Of a DNA stretch of 64,000 nucleotides, positions 19,358 through 28,670 are shown piece after piece (position 1 is the stretch's first letter; each line of letters opens with the position of its first letter). A program made the position numbers and the translations under genes. The stretch is from contig JACQVN010000009.1 in assembly GCA_016209735.1 (NCBI GenBank), forward strand, positions 113,986 to 177,985, given 5' to 3'. Source of the DNA: Candidatus Methylomirabilota bacterium (GTDB taxonomy: Bacteria > Methylomirabilota > Methylomirabilia > Methylomirabilales > 2-02-FULL-66-22). The notes under the pieces were generated by a model. It saw only the letters and a list, made by a program, of their open reading frames with translations, was not told the DNA's origin and did no database searches.

Positions 19358-20415
19358 TCTCCCCCCTCGACATGGGCGACCCTGCGGTAGAGCGTCTTGA
19401 GCCGGCGTGTCACGTCGGCCGGCAAGAGGAGACATGCCAGGAGCCTCCACGCCAGGCTCCAGTTCCGGAGGTGCCAGGGAGCCAGCTTGACCGCTTCCAG
19501 GAGTCGGCGCGCGGCGCAGGGGTAGTCGGCCGTGCCATAGGAGACCTCGGAGAGGTAGAGAGCGGTGGAGTGGGCGACCCGGCGAACGTTCCGAGGGGTC
19601 CGGGGAAGGAGGCGTTCGAGCAGACTGTCCAGTTCCGGATCGGCGAGCCTATCCAGGCTGTCGCATCCGAGGCGCTGTCGCTCCTGCGCGAGGTACCGGA
19701 CCAGCAAGGCGGCCCGGAGCTGATCGAAGCGTCTGGCGAGCGTGATGCCCGTGGGGGTCACCCGCACCTGGTGCAAGGAGCGCGGAATGTTGGAGAGCCG
19801 GAACCGCTCAGAGATCCGGAACCACAGGTCATAGTCCTCGGCGGGGCCGATGCGCTCGCGATAGCCGCCGACGGCGTCGATGCACGCTCGGCGGAACATG
19901 ACCAGCGAGTGACACATCGGGCAGTCAGACCAGAGCGCCCGCCGGATCTCTTCGTGATGGGTCGGATAGGTGTATCGCTTAACGGTCCTGCCGCCATCGT
20001 CGATGTTCTCGTAATAGGCGCCAAGAAGTCCGACCTCCGGATGGCCGTCGAGAAACTCCACCTGCGTCCGCAGCCTCTCGGGGTCGGAGACGTCGTTGCC
20101 GTCCATGCGTGCCAGATACCGGGCGGAGGCCAGGGAGAGGCACCGGTTGAGGGAGGGGCTCAATCCAGCGTTGGGCTGCGAGAAGACGCGGATGCGCGGG
20201 TCGGCATAGGACCGAAGGATGTCCGGCGTGCCGTCGGTCGAACCGTCATCCAGAATGATGAACTCAAAATCGGTGAACGTCTGGCGCAGAATGCTGTCCA
20301 CGGCCTGCCGGACGTACCGCTCCTCGTTGTAGACCGGCATGATGACGCTCACCCTCGGCCTATTGCCCTGCCCGTCCGGACCGATCATGGCTCGTCCGCT
20401 GTCTTCAGCGAGCAT
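19354..20415 (-). CDS. Glycosyltransferase family 2
   Basis: VSVIMPVYNEERYVRQAVDSILRQTFTDFEFIILDDGSTDGT. Confidence 0.92.
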   Translation of the reverse strand: MLAEDSGRAMIGPDGQGNRPRVSVIMPVYNEERYVRQAVDSILRQTFTDFEFIILDDGSTDGTPDILRSYADPRIRVFSQPNAGLSPSLNRCLSLASARYLARMDGNDVSDPERLRTQVEFLDGHPEVGLLGAYYENIDDGGRTVKRYTYPTHHEEIRRALWSDCPMCHSLVMFRRACIDAVGGYRERIGPAEDYDLWFRISERFRLSNIPRSLHQVRVTPTGITLARRFDQLRAALLVRYLAQERQRLGCDSLDRLADPELDSLLERLLPRTPRNVRRVAHSTALYLSEVSYGTADYPCAARRLLEAVKLAPWHLRNWSLAWRLLACLLLPADVTRRLKTLYRRVAHVEGGE

Positions 20416-21614
20416 CGGCCCCGTGCGGCGAACGCCTGCTGCGCACGCCGGTACAGCGCTACCCGTCGCGCGGCGATCCGATCGGGATCCAGGTGGGTCC
20501 GCACCGCTGAATACCCAGCTTGTCCGACATCATGCGCATGGTTCGCGTCTCGGAGAAAAGGTCGCAGGGACTCGGCCAGCGCTTCGGCATTGTCGGACGG
20601 CACGACCCGGCCACCGCCCGCCTCCCGGACGAACTCGGCCACACCGGTCTGCTCGGTAACGACAACGGGCCTCCCAGCGGCCATGGCCTCGACGGCCACC
20701 ATGCCATAGCTGTCGAACCAAGACGGCAGGGCGAGCACGCGTGCGCTCGCCAACACCCCTCGGAGTTCATGGCGGGGCATCTGCTCGACGTGAACACAGC
20801 CACTCGCGCTATCCCTGGCAAGACCTTTGATCCAGTCGGCGTAAGATGTGTCTCCGTAACGACCCCCGCATCGGCCCACGAACATCGCTCGCGCGTCGGG
20901 TATGTCGGCACGCAGTATCCGGATCGCGCTTGCCAGCACTTCGGGCGCCTTGCGCCGCTCGAGGCGGCCGAGGTAGAGCACCGTTGGGTTCGTATTCAAC
21001 ACGTCCGGCACATCCTGCCAGCGTATCCAGTCCACGGCGTAGGGAATGACTTCCACCGTTCGCGCCTTCAGCCATCCGATGTCGCCCAAGGCGGAGACGA
21101 GCAGTTGTGAAGACGAAGAGATGACATGGGCACGCCGCACCGACAGACGTTCCAAAAAGGTTGCGATACGGCTGTCCCGATCGAGCCGCAATCCGTTGTG
21201 CTGTTGGATCAACGGGAGTGGCGTGTGCAACTGGGCCACCAGGGGCACCGGGCGGGCGAGGGCAAAGACCCAACCTTCCGCGCCCCAGTCCGGATACTCG
21301 ATGACGTCGAACTTGGCCTGCAACCGATGGAACTCGATAAACGCGGAGAGGCCGGCGCGAATTCGCGCGGTAGTATGCGGCGCTCTCAAACGACCCAGCC
21401 CGCGCACGCGGGTTTGGCCGCGACGGTGGATGGTCACGCCGTGGTCGACGTAGTCTCGGGACGCCTGGCCGTGGACTGCCGACAGGACGTGCACGTCGTG
21501 GCCCAGTGCGGCGAGGGCCGGTGCGATGGAAACCAGATAGGATCCTATGCCCCCGCCGCCGGTCTCTGGCGGGTACTCCATGGAGATGAAGAGAATCTTC
21601 AGTCGGTCGCCCAT
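20385..21614 (-). CDS. Glycosyltransferase family 4
   Basis: ILFISMEYPPETGGGGIGSYLVSIAPALAALGHDV...LPSWFDSYGMVAVEAMAAGRPVVVTEQTG. Confidence 0.92.
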   Translation of the reverse strand: MGDRLKILFISMEYPPETGGGGIGSYLVSIAPALAALGHDVHVLSAVHGQASRDYVDHGVTIHRRGQTRVRGLGRLRAPHTTARIRAGLSAFIEFHRLQAKFDVIEYPDWGAEGWVFALARPVPLVAQLHTPLPLIQQHNGLRLDRDSRIATFLERLSVRRAHVISSSSQLLVSALGDIGWLKARTVEVIPYAVDWIRWQDVPDVLNTNPTVLYLGRLERRKAPEVLASAIRILRADIPDARAMFVGRCGGRYGDTSYADWIKGLARDSASGCVHVEQMPRHELRGVLASARVLALPSWFDSYGMVAVEAMAAGRPVVVTEQTGVAEFVREAGGGRVVPSDNAEALAESLRPFLRDANHAHDVGQAGYSAVRTHLDPDRIAARRVALYRRAQQAFAARGRCSLKTADEP

Positions 21615-21624
21615 GCGTGGCGAT

Positions 21625-22920
21625 TCACTCGGATTGGCCGACGCGCCAGTGCGCCCTGTTCCAGAACAGTCCGTACTTGTGTACGGTGCTCGCCGCATCC
21701 GTTACCGAGAAGGGGAGCCGCTGCTGGGCGAGGAGGTTGTCTTCCCCTTCCGCCGAGCAGATGGCCCCCCACAGTAAGTATTCGCCGGGGAGGAGCATGA
21801 GGTGCGGGATGCTCGCCTCACACGCAATTCGCTTGCCCGGCGGCACGGCGTGCAGGTCGCTGTAAACGGTGAAATAGGGCAGTCCGTCGGAGCTGGTGAC
21901 GCGGATGAGGAACTTCACTGCCGGGTGGTGAGGGCACTCCCCCGCCATCTCCACGCGAAGGCCGGCATCCGGGGAGGCCTCTTTCTCGGACAGCCAGCCT
22001 CTTTCCCGGTGGACGCGAAAGACGTCGAGTCGCGTCTCCCCCGGCGGCGGCGGGTCGTCCCGTTGCGAGCGGGTGTCCAGGAGGGCCGCCACCCTGTGCT
22101 GGTATGTCTGGATGACGTGGAGGGGACTGCCGTCCGCGACGGCCTCGCCCTTCTCGAGGCAGATGGCGCGCACGCAGGCGGTCTGCACGAGCCACATGTT
22201 GTGGGTCACGAGTAAGACCGTCATCCCTTGATTCTGCAACTCGCGAATTCGATTGATCGACTTCGTCCAGAAGGGCGCGTCTCCGACCGCCAGGACTTCA
22301 TCCACCAGCAGGACGCTCGGCTCCAGGTGGGCAGCGACTGCAAAACCCAATCGGACGTACATGCCGCTGGAGTAGTGTTTCACCGGCGTATCGATGAACT
22401 CTTCGATTTCGGCGAATGCCACGATCTCGTCGAATTTTCGGTCGATTTCTGCTCGACTCATGCCGAGGATCGCACCGTTCAGATAGGTGTTCTCCCGGCC
22501 GGTCAGCTCCGGATGGAATCCGGTGCCAACCTCGAGGAGGCTCCCGACCCGGCCGTAGATCTCGGCTCGTCCCCGCGTCGGCCGCGTGACGCGCGAGAGG
22601 AGCTTGAGCAGCGTGCTCTTCCCCGCGCCATTGCGGCCGATGATGCCGACCACCTCGCCGGACTTGATTTCGAAGGAGAGGTCCTTGAGGGCCCAGATGT
22701 AGCCATCGGTAGACGGCTGACCGGAGACCGAGGACCGGGGACCGGGGGCGGAGGATGGGGGCTCGGTCTTCCGTCCCCTGTCTCCCGTCCGTTGGAGGCG
22801 GCGGAAGGGGGCGGTGAAGGCACTCGTCAGGGACTCGCGGAGGGTCTTGTAGCCGGCTTGCCGGGCGCCAATCCGATACCGCTTGGAGAGGTTCTCGACG
22901 CGGATGGCGAGGTTATTCAT
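21625..22920 (-). CDS. wzt: ABC transporter ATP-binding protein, polysaccharide export (Wzt-like)
   Basis: GIIGRNGAGKSTLLKLLSRVTRPTRG Walker A; KHYSSGMYVRLGFAVA; Wzt_C-like C-terminus. Confidence 0.92.
   Translation of the reverse strand: MNNLAIRVENLSKRYRIGARQAGYKTLRESLTSAFTAPFRRLQRTGDRGRKTEPPSSAPGPRSSVSGQPSTDGYIWALKDLSFEIKSGEVVGIIGRNGAGKSTLLKLLSRVTRPTRGRAEIYGRVGSLLEVGTGFHPELTGRENTYLNGAILGMSRAEIDRKFDEIVAFAEIEEFIDTPVKHYSSGMYVRLGFAVAAHLEPSVLLVDEVLAVGDAPFWTKSINRIRELQNQGMTVLLVTHNMWLVQTACVRAICLEKGEAVADGSPLHVIQTYQHRVAALLDTRSQRDDPPPPGETRLDVFRVHRERGWLSEKEASPDAGLRVEMAGECPHHPAVKFLIRVTSSDGLPYFTVYSDLHAVPPGKRIACEASIPHLMLLPGEYLLWGAICSAEGEDNLLAQQRLPFSVTDAASTVHKYGLFWNRAHWRVGQSE
22700..22800. repeat. Degenerate heptamer array lying inside the wzt coding sequence
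   Basis: gaccgag gaccggg gaccggg ggcggag ... gtcttccgtcccctgtctcccgtcc; encodes the low-complexity stretch GDRGRKTEPPSSAPGPRSSVSGQP. Confidence 0.75.
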
Positions 22921-22994
22921 GCGGCATGGCCGACAGGGGACTGGAGACAGGAGACCGGGGACGGGAGATTCGCCATACTATGTTGCTCCTGCAC

Positions 22995-23396
22995 CTATTG
23001 CAGACTCTTTCGAAAGGCCTGCAACTTGACGAAGACCTTATGACCGAGTTGTCGAACGCCGATCAGTGCGTGCTGCGGTAAATACTGGCGGCGTTCAATC
23101 AAGTCCAAGCACGCGACAGACTCAAGGAAAGACCTGATCGAAAAGGACAGAAAGCGTAGTTGCTCTGGATTGCTTTGCCCGGTGGATCCCTCGGCGATAT
23201 TCAGAACAATAGAAATTGCAGCACCTTCAATCTGTGCCTTAAGATTAAACCTCTCGGCTTCTGGGAGCTTCCTGGCAAGAGTATACAGGAGATCAACGTA
23301 GTCGAGGGCGAGCCTGTAGACCTCCAATTTCTGAAACTTGTAGAGCGGTATTGGTATGGCTTCATCACCAGTCTTCGCGCTCTTCTCTGCTATCAT
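22995..23396 (-). CDS. Four-helix bundle protein (23S rRNA intervening-sequence protein family)
   Basis: YKFQKLEVYRLALDYVDLLYTLARKLPEAERFNLKAQIEGAAISIVLNIAEGSTG; ATG at 23396 preceded by AGGAGG. Confidence 0.85.
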   Translation of the reverse strand: MIAEKSAKTGDEAIPIPLYKFQKLEVYRLALDYVDLLYTLARKLPEAERFNLKAQIEGAAISIVLNIAEGSTGQSNPEQLRFLSFSIRSFLESVACLDLIERRQYLPQHALIGVRQLGHKVFVKLQAFRKSLQ

Positions 23397-23526
23397 TACA
23401 ACCTCCTGCCGCGGATTGAAGCCCGGGGACTGGGGGTTGGATGGAGGACCGAGGACCGAGGACCGGAGACCGCCGGTCTCCCGTCCTCCCCTCCGTCTCC
23501 TGTCGCCCGTCTTCCGTCCGGTATAC

Positions 23527-24366
23527 TCAGACGACATCCGCGAACGTCTGCTCCATTCGGTTGAAATACCACAAGCCGCCAAGCAGGAGGACAAGGACGG
23601 CAAGGATGGAGACGGCGAGCTGGGGGCCTGGAGAGCTGGCTCCGCCCAGCAAAGCCCATCGGAATCCTTCGACAACACCCGCCATGGGATTCAGGCCGTA
23701 AAGGCTGCGCCACGGTTCGGGCAGGAGGCTGCTCGGATACGCGACTGGCGTCGCGAATAGCCAGAGCTGGGTCAGAAAGGGAATGGTGTAGCGAACGTCG
23801 CGGTATTGGACGTTGAGCGCCGAAAGCCAGATCCCTACCGCGAGGGCTGTCGCCAGGGCCAGGCCGATGAAAAAAGGGAGAAGGAAGCCAGCGGGGCCGG
23901 GTACAAGCCCGTAGTATGCCATCAGGGCAAGGAGAACGGCAAAGGCGACAGCGAAATCCACCAGCCCGACAAAGAGCGGAGCGATAGGAACGATGAGTCG
24001 CGGGAAGTACACCTTTGTGAGGAGTTGCTGATTGTTCACCAGACTGTTGCTGGACTCCCCCAGGGCATGCGCAAAGAGGGACCAAGGAAGGAGCCCGCAA
24101 TAGGCAAAGACTGGATATGAGATGCCATCCGACGGGATCTTTGCCAGATAGCCGAAGAAGATGGAGAAGACGATCATGGTTAGGAAGGGTTGAAGGACGG
24201 CCCAGGCTGCTCCCAGAACGGTCTGTTTGTAGCGGACTTTGAAATCCCGCCAGGCAAGGAAGTAGAGCAGATCGCGGTACGCCCAGAGGTCGCGGAATTG
24301 CCCTGCAACGCGATTCTCTCCTGCCTCGATGACCAGGAGGGGCCGTGCCTCGTCCGGGATACTCAT
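23527..24366 (-). CDS. wzm: ABC transporter permease, polysaccharide export (Wzm-like)
   Basis: YRDLLYFLAWRDFKVRYKQTVLGAAWAVLQPFLTMIVFSIFFG. Confidence 0.92.
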   Translation of the reverse strand: MSIPDEARPLLVIEAGENRVAGQFRDLWAYRDLLYFLAWRDFKVRYKQTVLGAAWAVLQPFLTMIVFSIFFGYLAKIPSDGISYPVFAYCGLLPWSLFAHALGESSNSLVNNQQLLTKVYFPRLIVPIAPLFVGLVDFAVAFAVLLALMAYYGLVPGPAGFLLPFFIGLALATALAVGIWLSALNVQYRDVRYTIPFLTQLWLFATPVAYPSSLLPEPWRSLYGLNPMAGVVEGFRWALLGGASSPGPQLAVSILAVLVLLLGGLWYFNRMEQTFADVV

Positions 24367-25847
24367 GGCGATCCGCGCATGTCCGAGCGAGGCTGGCTTG
24401 GCGGCGTCGGTCGCCGGGACTCCAGATAGCCCCGAGAGGGCGTGGTGGTCGTCGAGGCGGCCTCGCCTGGCGACTCCACGAGGGACGGGAGGATGACAAC
24501 GATTCCCGTCAAGAACCAGAACGGCTCCATGATGCGGACAATGATGAACGTGTTCGCGCCTATGGCGTGTACCAACAAGGCCACGAGGCCGGCCGGATAC
24601 CCCAAAGCAAGGCCCTCATACGGCGTTCCGGACACGCGTTTGTAGGTGTTCCGGGCAGTCCGAAAAATGGACCAAACGAGCCAGAGGAAGGCGCAAAAAC
24701 CGACGAGCCCGGACTCGACCAGGACGCGGACATACTGGGCGTCCATGAAGGTAAAACCGGTGACACCATAGCCGAGGAACGGTCGCTGCGTCCACGCCAC
24801 AAGGCCAAATTCGAAGCTCTCGAAACGGGCGCTGGTGGAAGTATCGAACCGCGCGCCGCCCAGGCGGTATTCGCCGCGGTCGAACTTCTCCTGCAACGTG
24901 TACCGGTATCTCTTGAGGACTGCGTCCGGCAGCAGGATAGGTCCGAAGGCCACACCCAGGGCGAGAGGGACGATAAGCAAAAATCGTCGGCGACTCAGGA
25001 GGATCAGCGTGAAAAGCATGGGAAGAGCCGCCAGCCAGGAGGATCGGGAGAGGGTGAAGAGCAGGGGGATTCCCGTCAGGCCGGCAAAGGTAAACCCCCC
25101 TATCCGGGCGGGGAGGCTGTTCACGGTGAGGGTCAGCCCCAAGATCAGGGCCAACATGAACACCAGGTAGCCGCCCAGGGTATTCGGCTCGCCGTATTTT
25201 CCCTCGAAGGGGGCACTGACGCGCTCTCCCGATGGAATCTGGCCGATGCCGATGAGGGAAACGACGGCGCAGGTCACGAAAGCGGTGGTGATCAGGCGGA
25301 GGAGCTGCCGCTCGTCGCGAATGTGATTGACGGCAATGAAGTACACCACGAAGTACTCGATATATTTCAGCAGGAAGAAAAAGCCCCGGAGTGGGCGGAC
25401 GTTCCCGAAGAAGATGCCGAACAGCGTGGCGACGAGAAGCGAGGCGATGTAGGTGAAGATGGCGGGGTTGAGCGCTGTTCGCCGGATGAGGCCCAACTCC
25501 TTGAAGATTGCCGTGCGGGCGATCCAGGCCAGGGTGACCGCAGACAGGATCAGGTCCTCGATGCGGAGGACGAGCAGGTCGCCCTTGGTGTCCGGCTTCC
25601 CGATCGACACGCCGCCCATTCCCCCGACGACAATCTCCGGTGAGAGCAACATGGAGAGGAGGATGATATGCAGCCCCAGTTCCGCGTTGAGGAAGGCAGC
25701 GAAGATGACGCTTGCGAGCAGAGTGGCCCCCAGGCTGAGACCGGCCGAGGTCTGGGTGACTAAGAGGCCGCCGCCGGCAGCCAGCACCAGCACGAATGCA
25801 ACAAGCGGAACCGGTCCCAGTGCGGATTGGTATTTTTCTGTCGACAT
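24363..25847 (-). CDS. O-antigen ligase/polymerase-like membrane protein
   Basis: Multi-TM with FTLSRSSWLAALPMLFTLILL and RPFLGYGVTGF. Confidence 0.75.
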   Translation of the reverse strand: MSTEKYQSALGPVPLVAFVLVLAAGGGLLVTQTSAGLSLGATLLASVIFAAFLNAELGLHIILLSMLLSPEIVVGGMGGVSIGKPDTKGDLLVLRIEDLILSAVTLAWIARTAIFKELGLIRRTALNPAIFTYIASLLVATLFGIFFGNVRPLRGFFFLLKYIEYFVVYFIAVNHIRDERQLLRLITTAFVTCAVVSLIGIGQIPSGERVSAPFEGKYGEPNTLGGYLVFMLALILGLTLTVNSLPARIGGFTFAGLTGIPLLFTLSRSSWLAALPMLFTLILLSRRRFLLIVPLALGVAFGPILLPDAVLKRYRYTLQEKFDRGEYRLGGARFDTSTSARFESFEFGLVAWTQRPFLGYGVTGFTFMDAQYVRVLVESGLVGFCAFLWLVWSIFRTARNTYKRVSGTPYEGLALGYPAGLVALLVHAIGANTFIIVRIMEPFWFLTGIVVILPSLVESPGEAASTTTTPSRGYLESRRPTPPSQPRSDMRGSP

Positions 25848-25854
25848 GCTTTCA

Positions 25855-25965
25855 GTCAGCCAATTGGCGGTTGACGTGTCGGCTTATCGATTGGGCAACT
25901 CGGCAGCGCGGCGACGTGGCAACTGGGCAATCATGCGACTTGGCAGGCAGACCCTCTGGCAAGCC
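25855..25965. repeat. Degenerate octamer array
   Basis: attgggca actcggca gcgcggcg acgtggca actgggca atcatgcg acttggca. Confidence 0.75.
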
Positions 25966-26027
25966 GGCGACGGGGCAGTGGCACTCCGGGGCCGTGCGGA
26001 CCATCAGCCTTCCGCTTTGCGGCATCA

Positions 26028-26381
26028 TCAGACCAGAAGCATGCGCATGGGCTGTAACGTCCGGGAGAACGGGTGCAGAATGAGACCGAGCATTTCCAGC
26101 GTGACGCCACCCAAGAGGGGCTCATCGCCGGGCTGTCCGATGATGACAGGGGTGTGGCCGTCTCCTTGAGGGAGGCAGACATGGCATTCTGAAACTTCCC
26201 GCTCAACGGTTGAACCGTCCGCCAGGGTGAAGGTAACCGACCGTTTTGGGACGAGCCCAAGCAGCTTGGACTCCTGCGCGGGGAGCAGGGTATAGGTTGC
26301 CCCGGTGTCAACCAGGAAACGGACGGTTGCCCGCATTCCTGTGGGGCCCGTTGCGGTTCCTTCTATGTACGTGATGCCCAC
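26028..26381 (-). CDS. Retroviral-type (clan AA) aspartic protease-like protein
   Basis: RFLVDTGATYTLLPAQE...VIIGQPGDEPLLGGVTLEMLGLILHP; DTGAT plus LLGGVTLEMLGL. Confidence 0.85.
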   Translation of the reverse strand: MGITYIEGTATGPTGMRATVRFLVDTGATYTLLPAQESKLLGLVPKRSVTFTLADGSTVEREVSECHVCLPQGDGHTPVIIGQPGDEPLLGGVTLEMLGLILHPFSRTLQPMRMLLV

Positions 26382-26401
26382 AGCAGAATCCTCCGCATCC
26401 G

Positions 26402-28660
26402 CTACGAGAGTCCGAAAAGCCTCTTAACCAGGCTGGAAGCCTTGGCGGCGTTCCGGGACGCCCGGCCCGACATGCGCCGCGGCTCGTGGCCGTAGGCATA
26501 CCGGTAGTATTCCAACTCTTCATAATCCGGGCTGATTTCGGCCTTCAGGCCGGTGAGGACTATGCCAAGAACGGTCCCGCGGACGTTCTCGAGCAACGTC
26601 TTGGCGCGCTTCAGGGCGGAGCGGGCGATCTTGCCGACCCGATAGACGATGAGCGTGCCGTCGGTCTTGGAGGCCAGGATGGCCGCATCGGTCACCGGCA
26701 GGATGGGCGGGCAGTCGAAGATGACGAAGTCAAACTCTTGTCGAAACCCGGCGATGAGTTCCGTCATGCGTTGGGAGTTGAGAAACTCGGTCGGATTCGG
26801 GGGCGGCGTGCCGCTGGTCAACATGAAGAGCTTGTCCAGGTTCGGCGCCGCCATCACTCTGTCGACCCCCAGGGGGCCCAGCATGAGGTCGGTGGCAGAG
26901 CGGAGGCAGGCTCGCCAGTCGCCGTTGCCCACGATGACCTCCGTGAGACCCGGCTCGCGCGGGATCCCGAAGGCGTGGTGGAGGAAGGGCTTCCGCAGGT
27001 CGGCCTCCACCAAGAGCGTCCGCTTGCCCATCTGCGCGACGGTGGTGGCCAGGTTGATGGCCGTCGTGGTCTTGCCCTCCATCAAGGAGGCACTGGTGAC
27101 GCAGATCGCCTTCGCTTTCTTCTCCAGGGACAGGAACTCCACGTTGGTGCGAAGAGAGCGGTAGGATTCTGCCACCGTGGACCGGGGGCTCAGGAGAGTG
27201 ATGAGGAACGGCCGAAGCCTGTCAAGGGCTTCGTCTTCCTCACCCGGAGTGGGTGCGATGTATGGGTCCTTCGGGTCGATATTCGGGATGAGCCCAAGGA
27301 CTGGAGTCTCGAGATAACTCTCGACGTCCTGAATGGTGCCGATGGAGGTGTCGAGCGATTCGAAAACGAAGGCCAGGACGAAACCAACCGTCAGCCCGAT
27401 CAGGAATCCCACGACGGTCTTCCCAGTCGTCCCGGGCGGATTGATGGGGGCGGTCGGAATCGTGGCAGGCCGGACGATGGAGACCTCGTCGGCCTGTTCT
27501 TTCTCGCGGATCTGAACCTCCTGGAGCTTGGTGCGGAGATTGGCGTACAGGTTCTCGTTCAAGGTCAATTCCCGTTGGAATTGGGCGTACTGGCGGGACA
27601 CATCGGGAATGTTGCGCTGCTGCTGTCTGATCTGCTGGATGGTCTGCTGCAACTCGGCTTCCCGGGCTTGCATGACCCGCTCTTTCGCCCGCAATTCCCG
27701 GGTGAGAGCAGCGCGGGTTGCCGCAACGTGGTTCTCGAGGTTTTTTCGCATCGTGGCGATGCGTGCCTCGATGTCCTGCACATGGGGATGGCGGGGGGTG
27801 AGGGTGACCAGCAGGTTCTCGCGCTCGATGGTCAGGTCCACCAGGGCGGTTGACAGCTTGGCGTACATCGGATCGGAGCCGCCGGCAAGGAGTTGGGGTG
27901 GAAGGCCCTCCCCGTAGGCCTGAGCCTCCTGGAGGGATCGAAGCTGGCTGGCGGTCTCCTCGCGAGCGGCGCGGGCCTTTTCCAGTTCGGCTTCCAGGGC
28001 ATTCACCCGGGTGAGGGAGGCGGCGGTTTCCTCGGACAACGACACGATGCCTCGCCGTTCCTTGAGGCTGCGGAGGCCGTCCTCGGCCTGCTGAATGCGG
28101 GCGGTATTCTCGGCCAACTGCTCCTCGATGAACCGGCGCGCCTCGCGGATCTGCTGGCTCCGGACGGTGACGTTTTCTTCGTGATACCCCTGCGCGACCG
28201 CATTGGCAACCCTGGTCGCCTCGGCAGGGACCGGAGAGGTTACGGAGATATTGATCAGGCTCGTGTTTTCCTCGGGCTTGGCATCGATGCGCCCCCGGAT
28301 GTCGCTCAGGCGTTGGATATAATTGGGATTCTGGCGAACCGCCTCGCTATCCAGGTCAGGAGGAATGAGGCGGAGGATCTTGGCCGCACGTTCGATGACG
28401 GTGAAGCTGCGGATCACGGCGGCTTGAGTCGCCGTCGAGTCGCCCGTCCCGAAGGAGAGGCTCTGCACCAAGAGCCCCACCAGGTTCGTCGACCGCTCGA
28501 ACTTCACCACGGCGGTGGACTGGTAGATCGGATCGGGCTGCTGGACCTCGGCATAGGCAAACGCCATGGCGCCGAAGGCCACCGTGATGAGGACGACGGT
28601 CCATTTCCGTTTCCGGATGATCCGCCAGTAGTCGCGAAGATTCAGGTCGTACTGCGTCAT
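26402..28660 (-). CDS. Wzc-type polysaccharide co-polymerase / BY-kinase
   Basis: Wzz N-terminus, coiled coil, SASLMEGKTTTAINLATTVAQMGKRTLLVEADLRKP, Tyr-rich tail YEELEYYRYAYGHE. Confidence 0.92.
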   Translation of the reverse strand: MTQYDLNLRDYWRIIRKRKWTVVLITVAFGAMAFAYAEVQQPDPIYQSTAVVKFERSTNLVGLLVQSLSFGTGDSTATQAAVIRSFTVIERAAKILRLIPPDLDSEAVRQNPNYIQRLSDIRGRIDAKPEENTSLINISVTSPVPAEATRVANAVAQGYHEENVTVRSQQIREARRFIEEQLAENTARIQQAEDGLRSLKERRGIVSLSEETAASLTRVNALEAELEKARAAREETASQLRSLQEAQAYGEGLPPQLLAGGSDPMYAKLSTALVDLTIERENLLVTLTPRHPHVQDIEARIATMRKNLENHVAATRAALTRELRAKERVMQAREAELQQTIQQIRQQQRNIPDVSRQYAQFQRELTLNENLYANLRTKLQEVQIREKEQADEVSIVRPATIPTAPINPPGTTGKTVVGFLIGLTVGFVLAFVFESLDTSIGTIQDVESYLETPVLGLIPNIDPKDPYIAPTPGEEDEALDRLRPFLITLLSPRSTVAESYRSLRTNVEFLSLEKKAKAICVTSASLMEGKTTTAINLATTVAQMGKRTLLVEADLRKPFLHHAFGIPREPGLTEVIVGNGDWRACLRSATDLMLGPLGVDRVMAAPNLDKLFMLTSGTPPPNPTEFLNSQRMTELIAGFRQEFDFVIFDCPPILPVTDAAILASKTDGTLIVYRVGKIARSALKRAKTLLENVRGTVLGIVLTGLKAEISPDYEELEYYRYAYGHEPRRMSGRASRNAAKASSLVKRLFGLS

Positions 28661-28670
28661 GCACTCCCCC

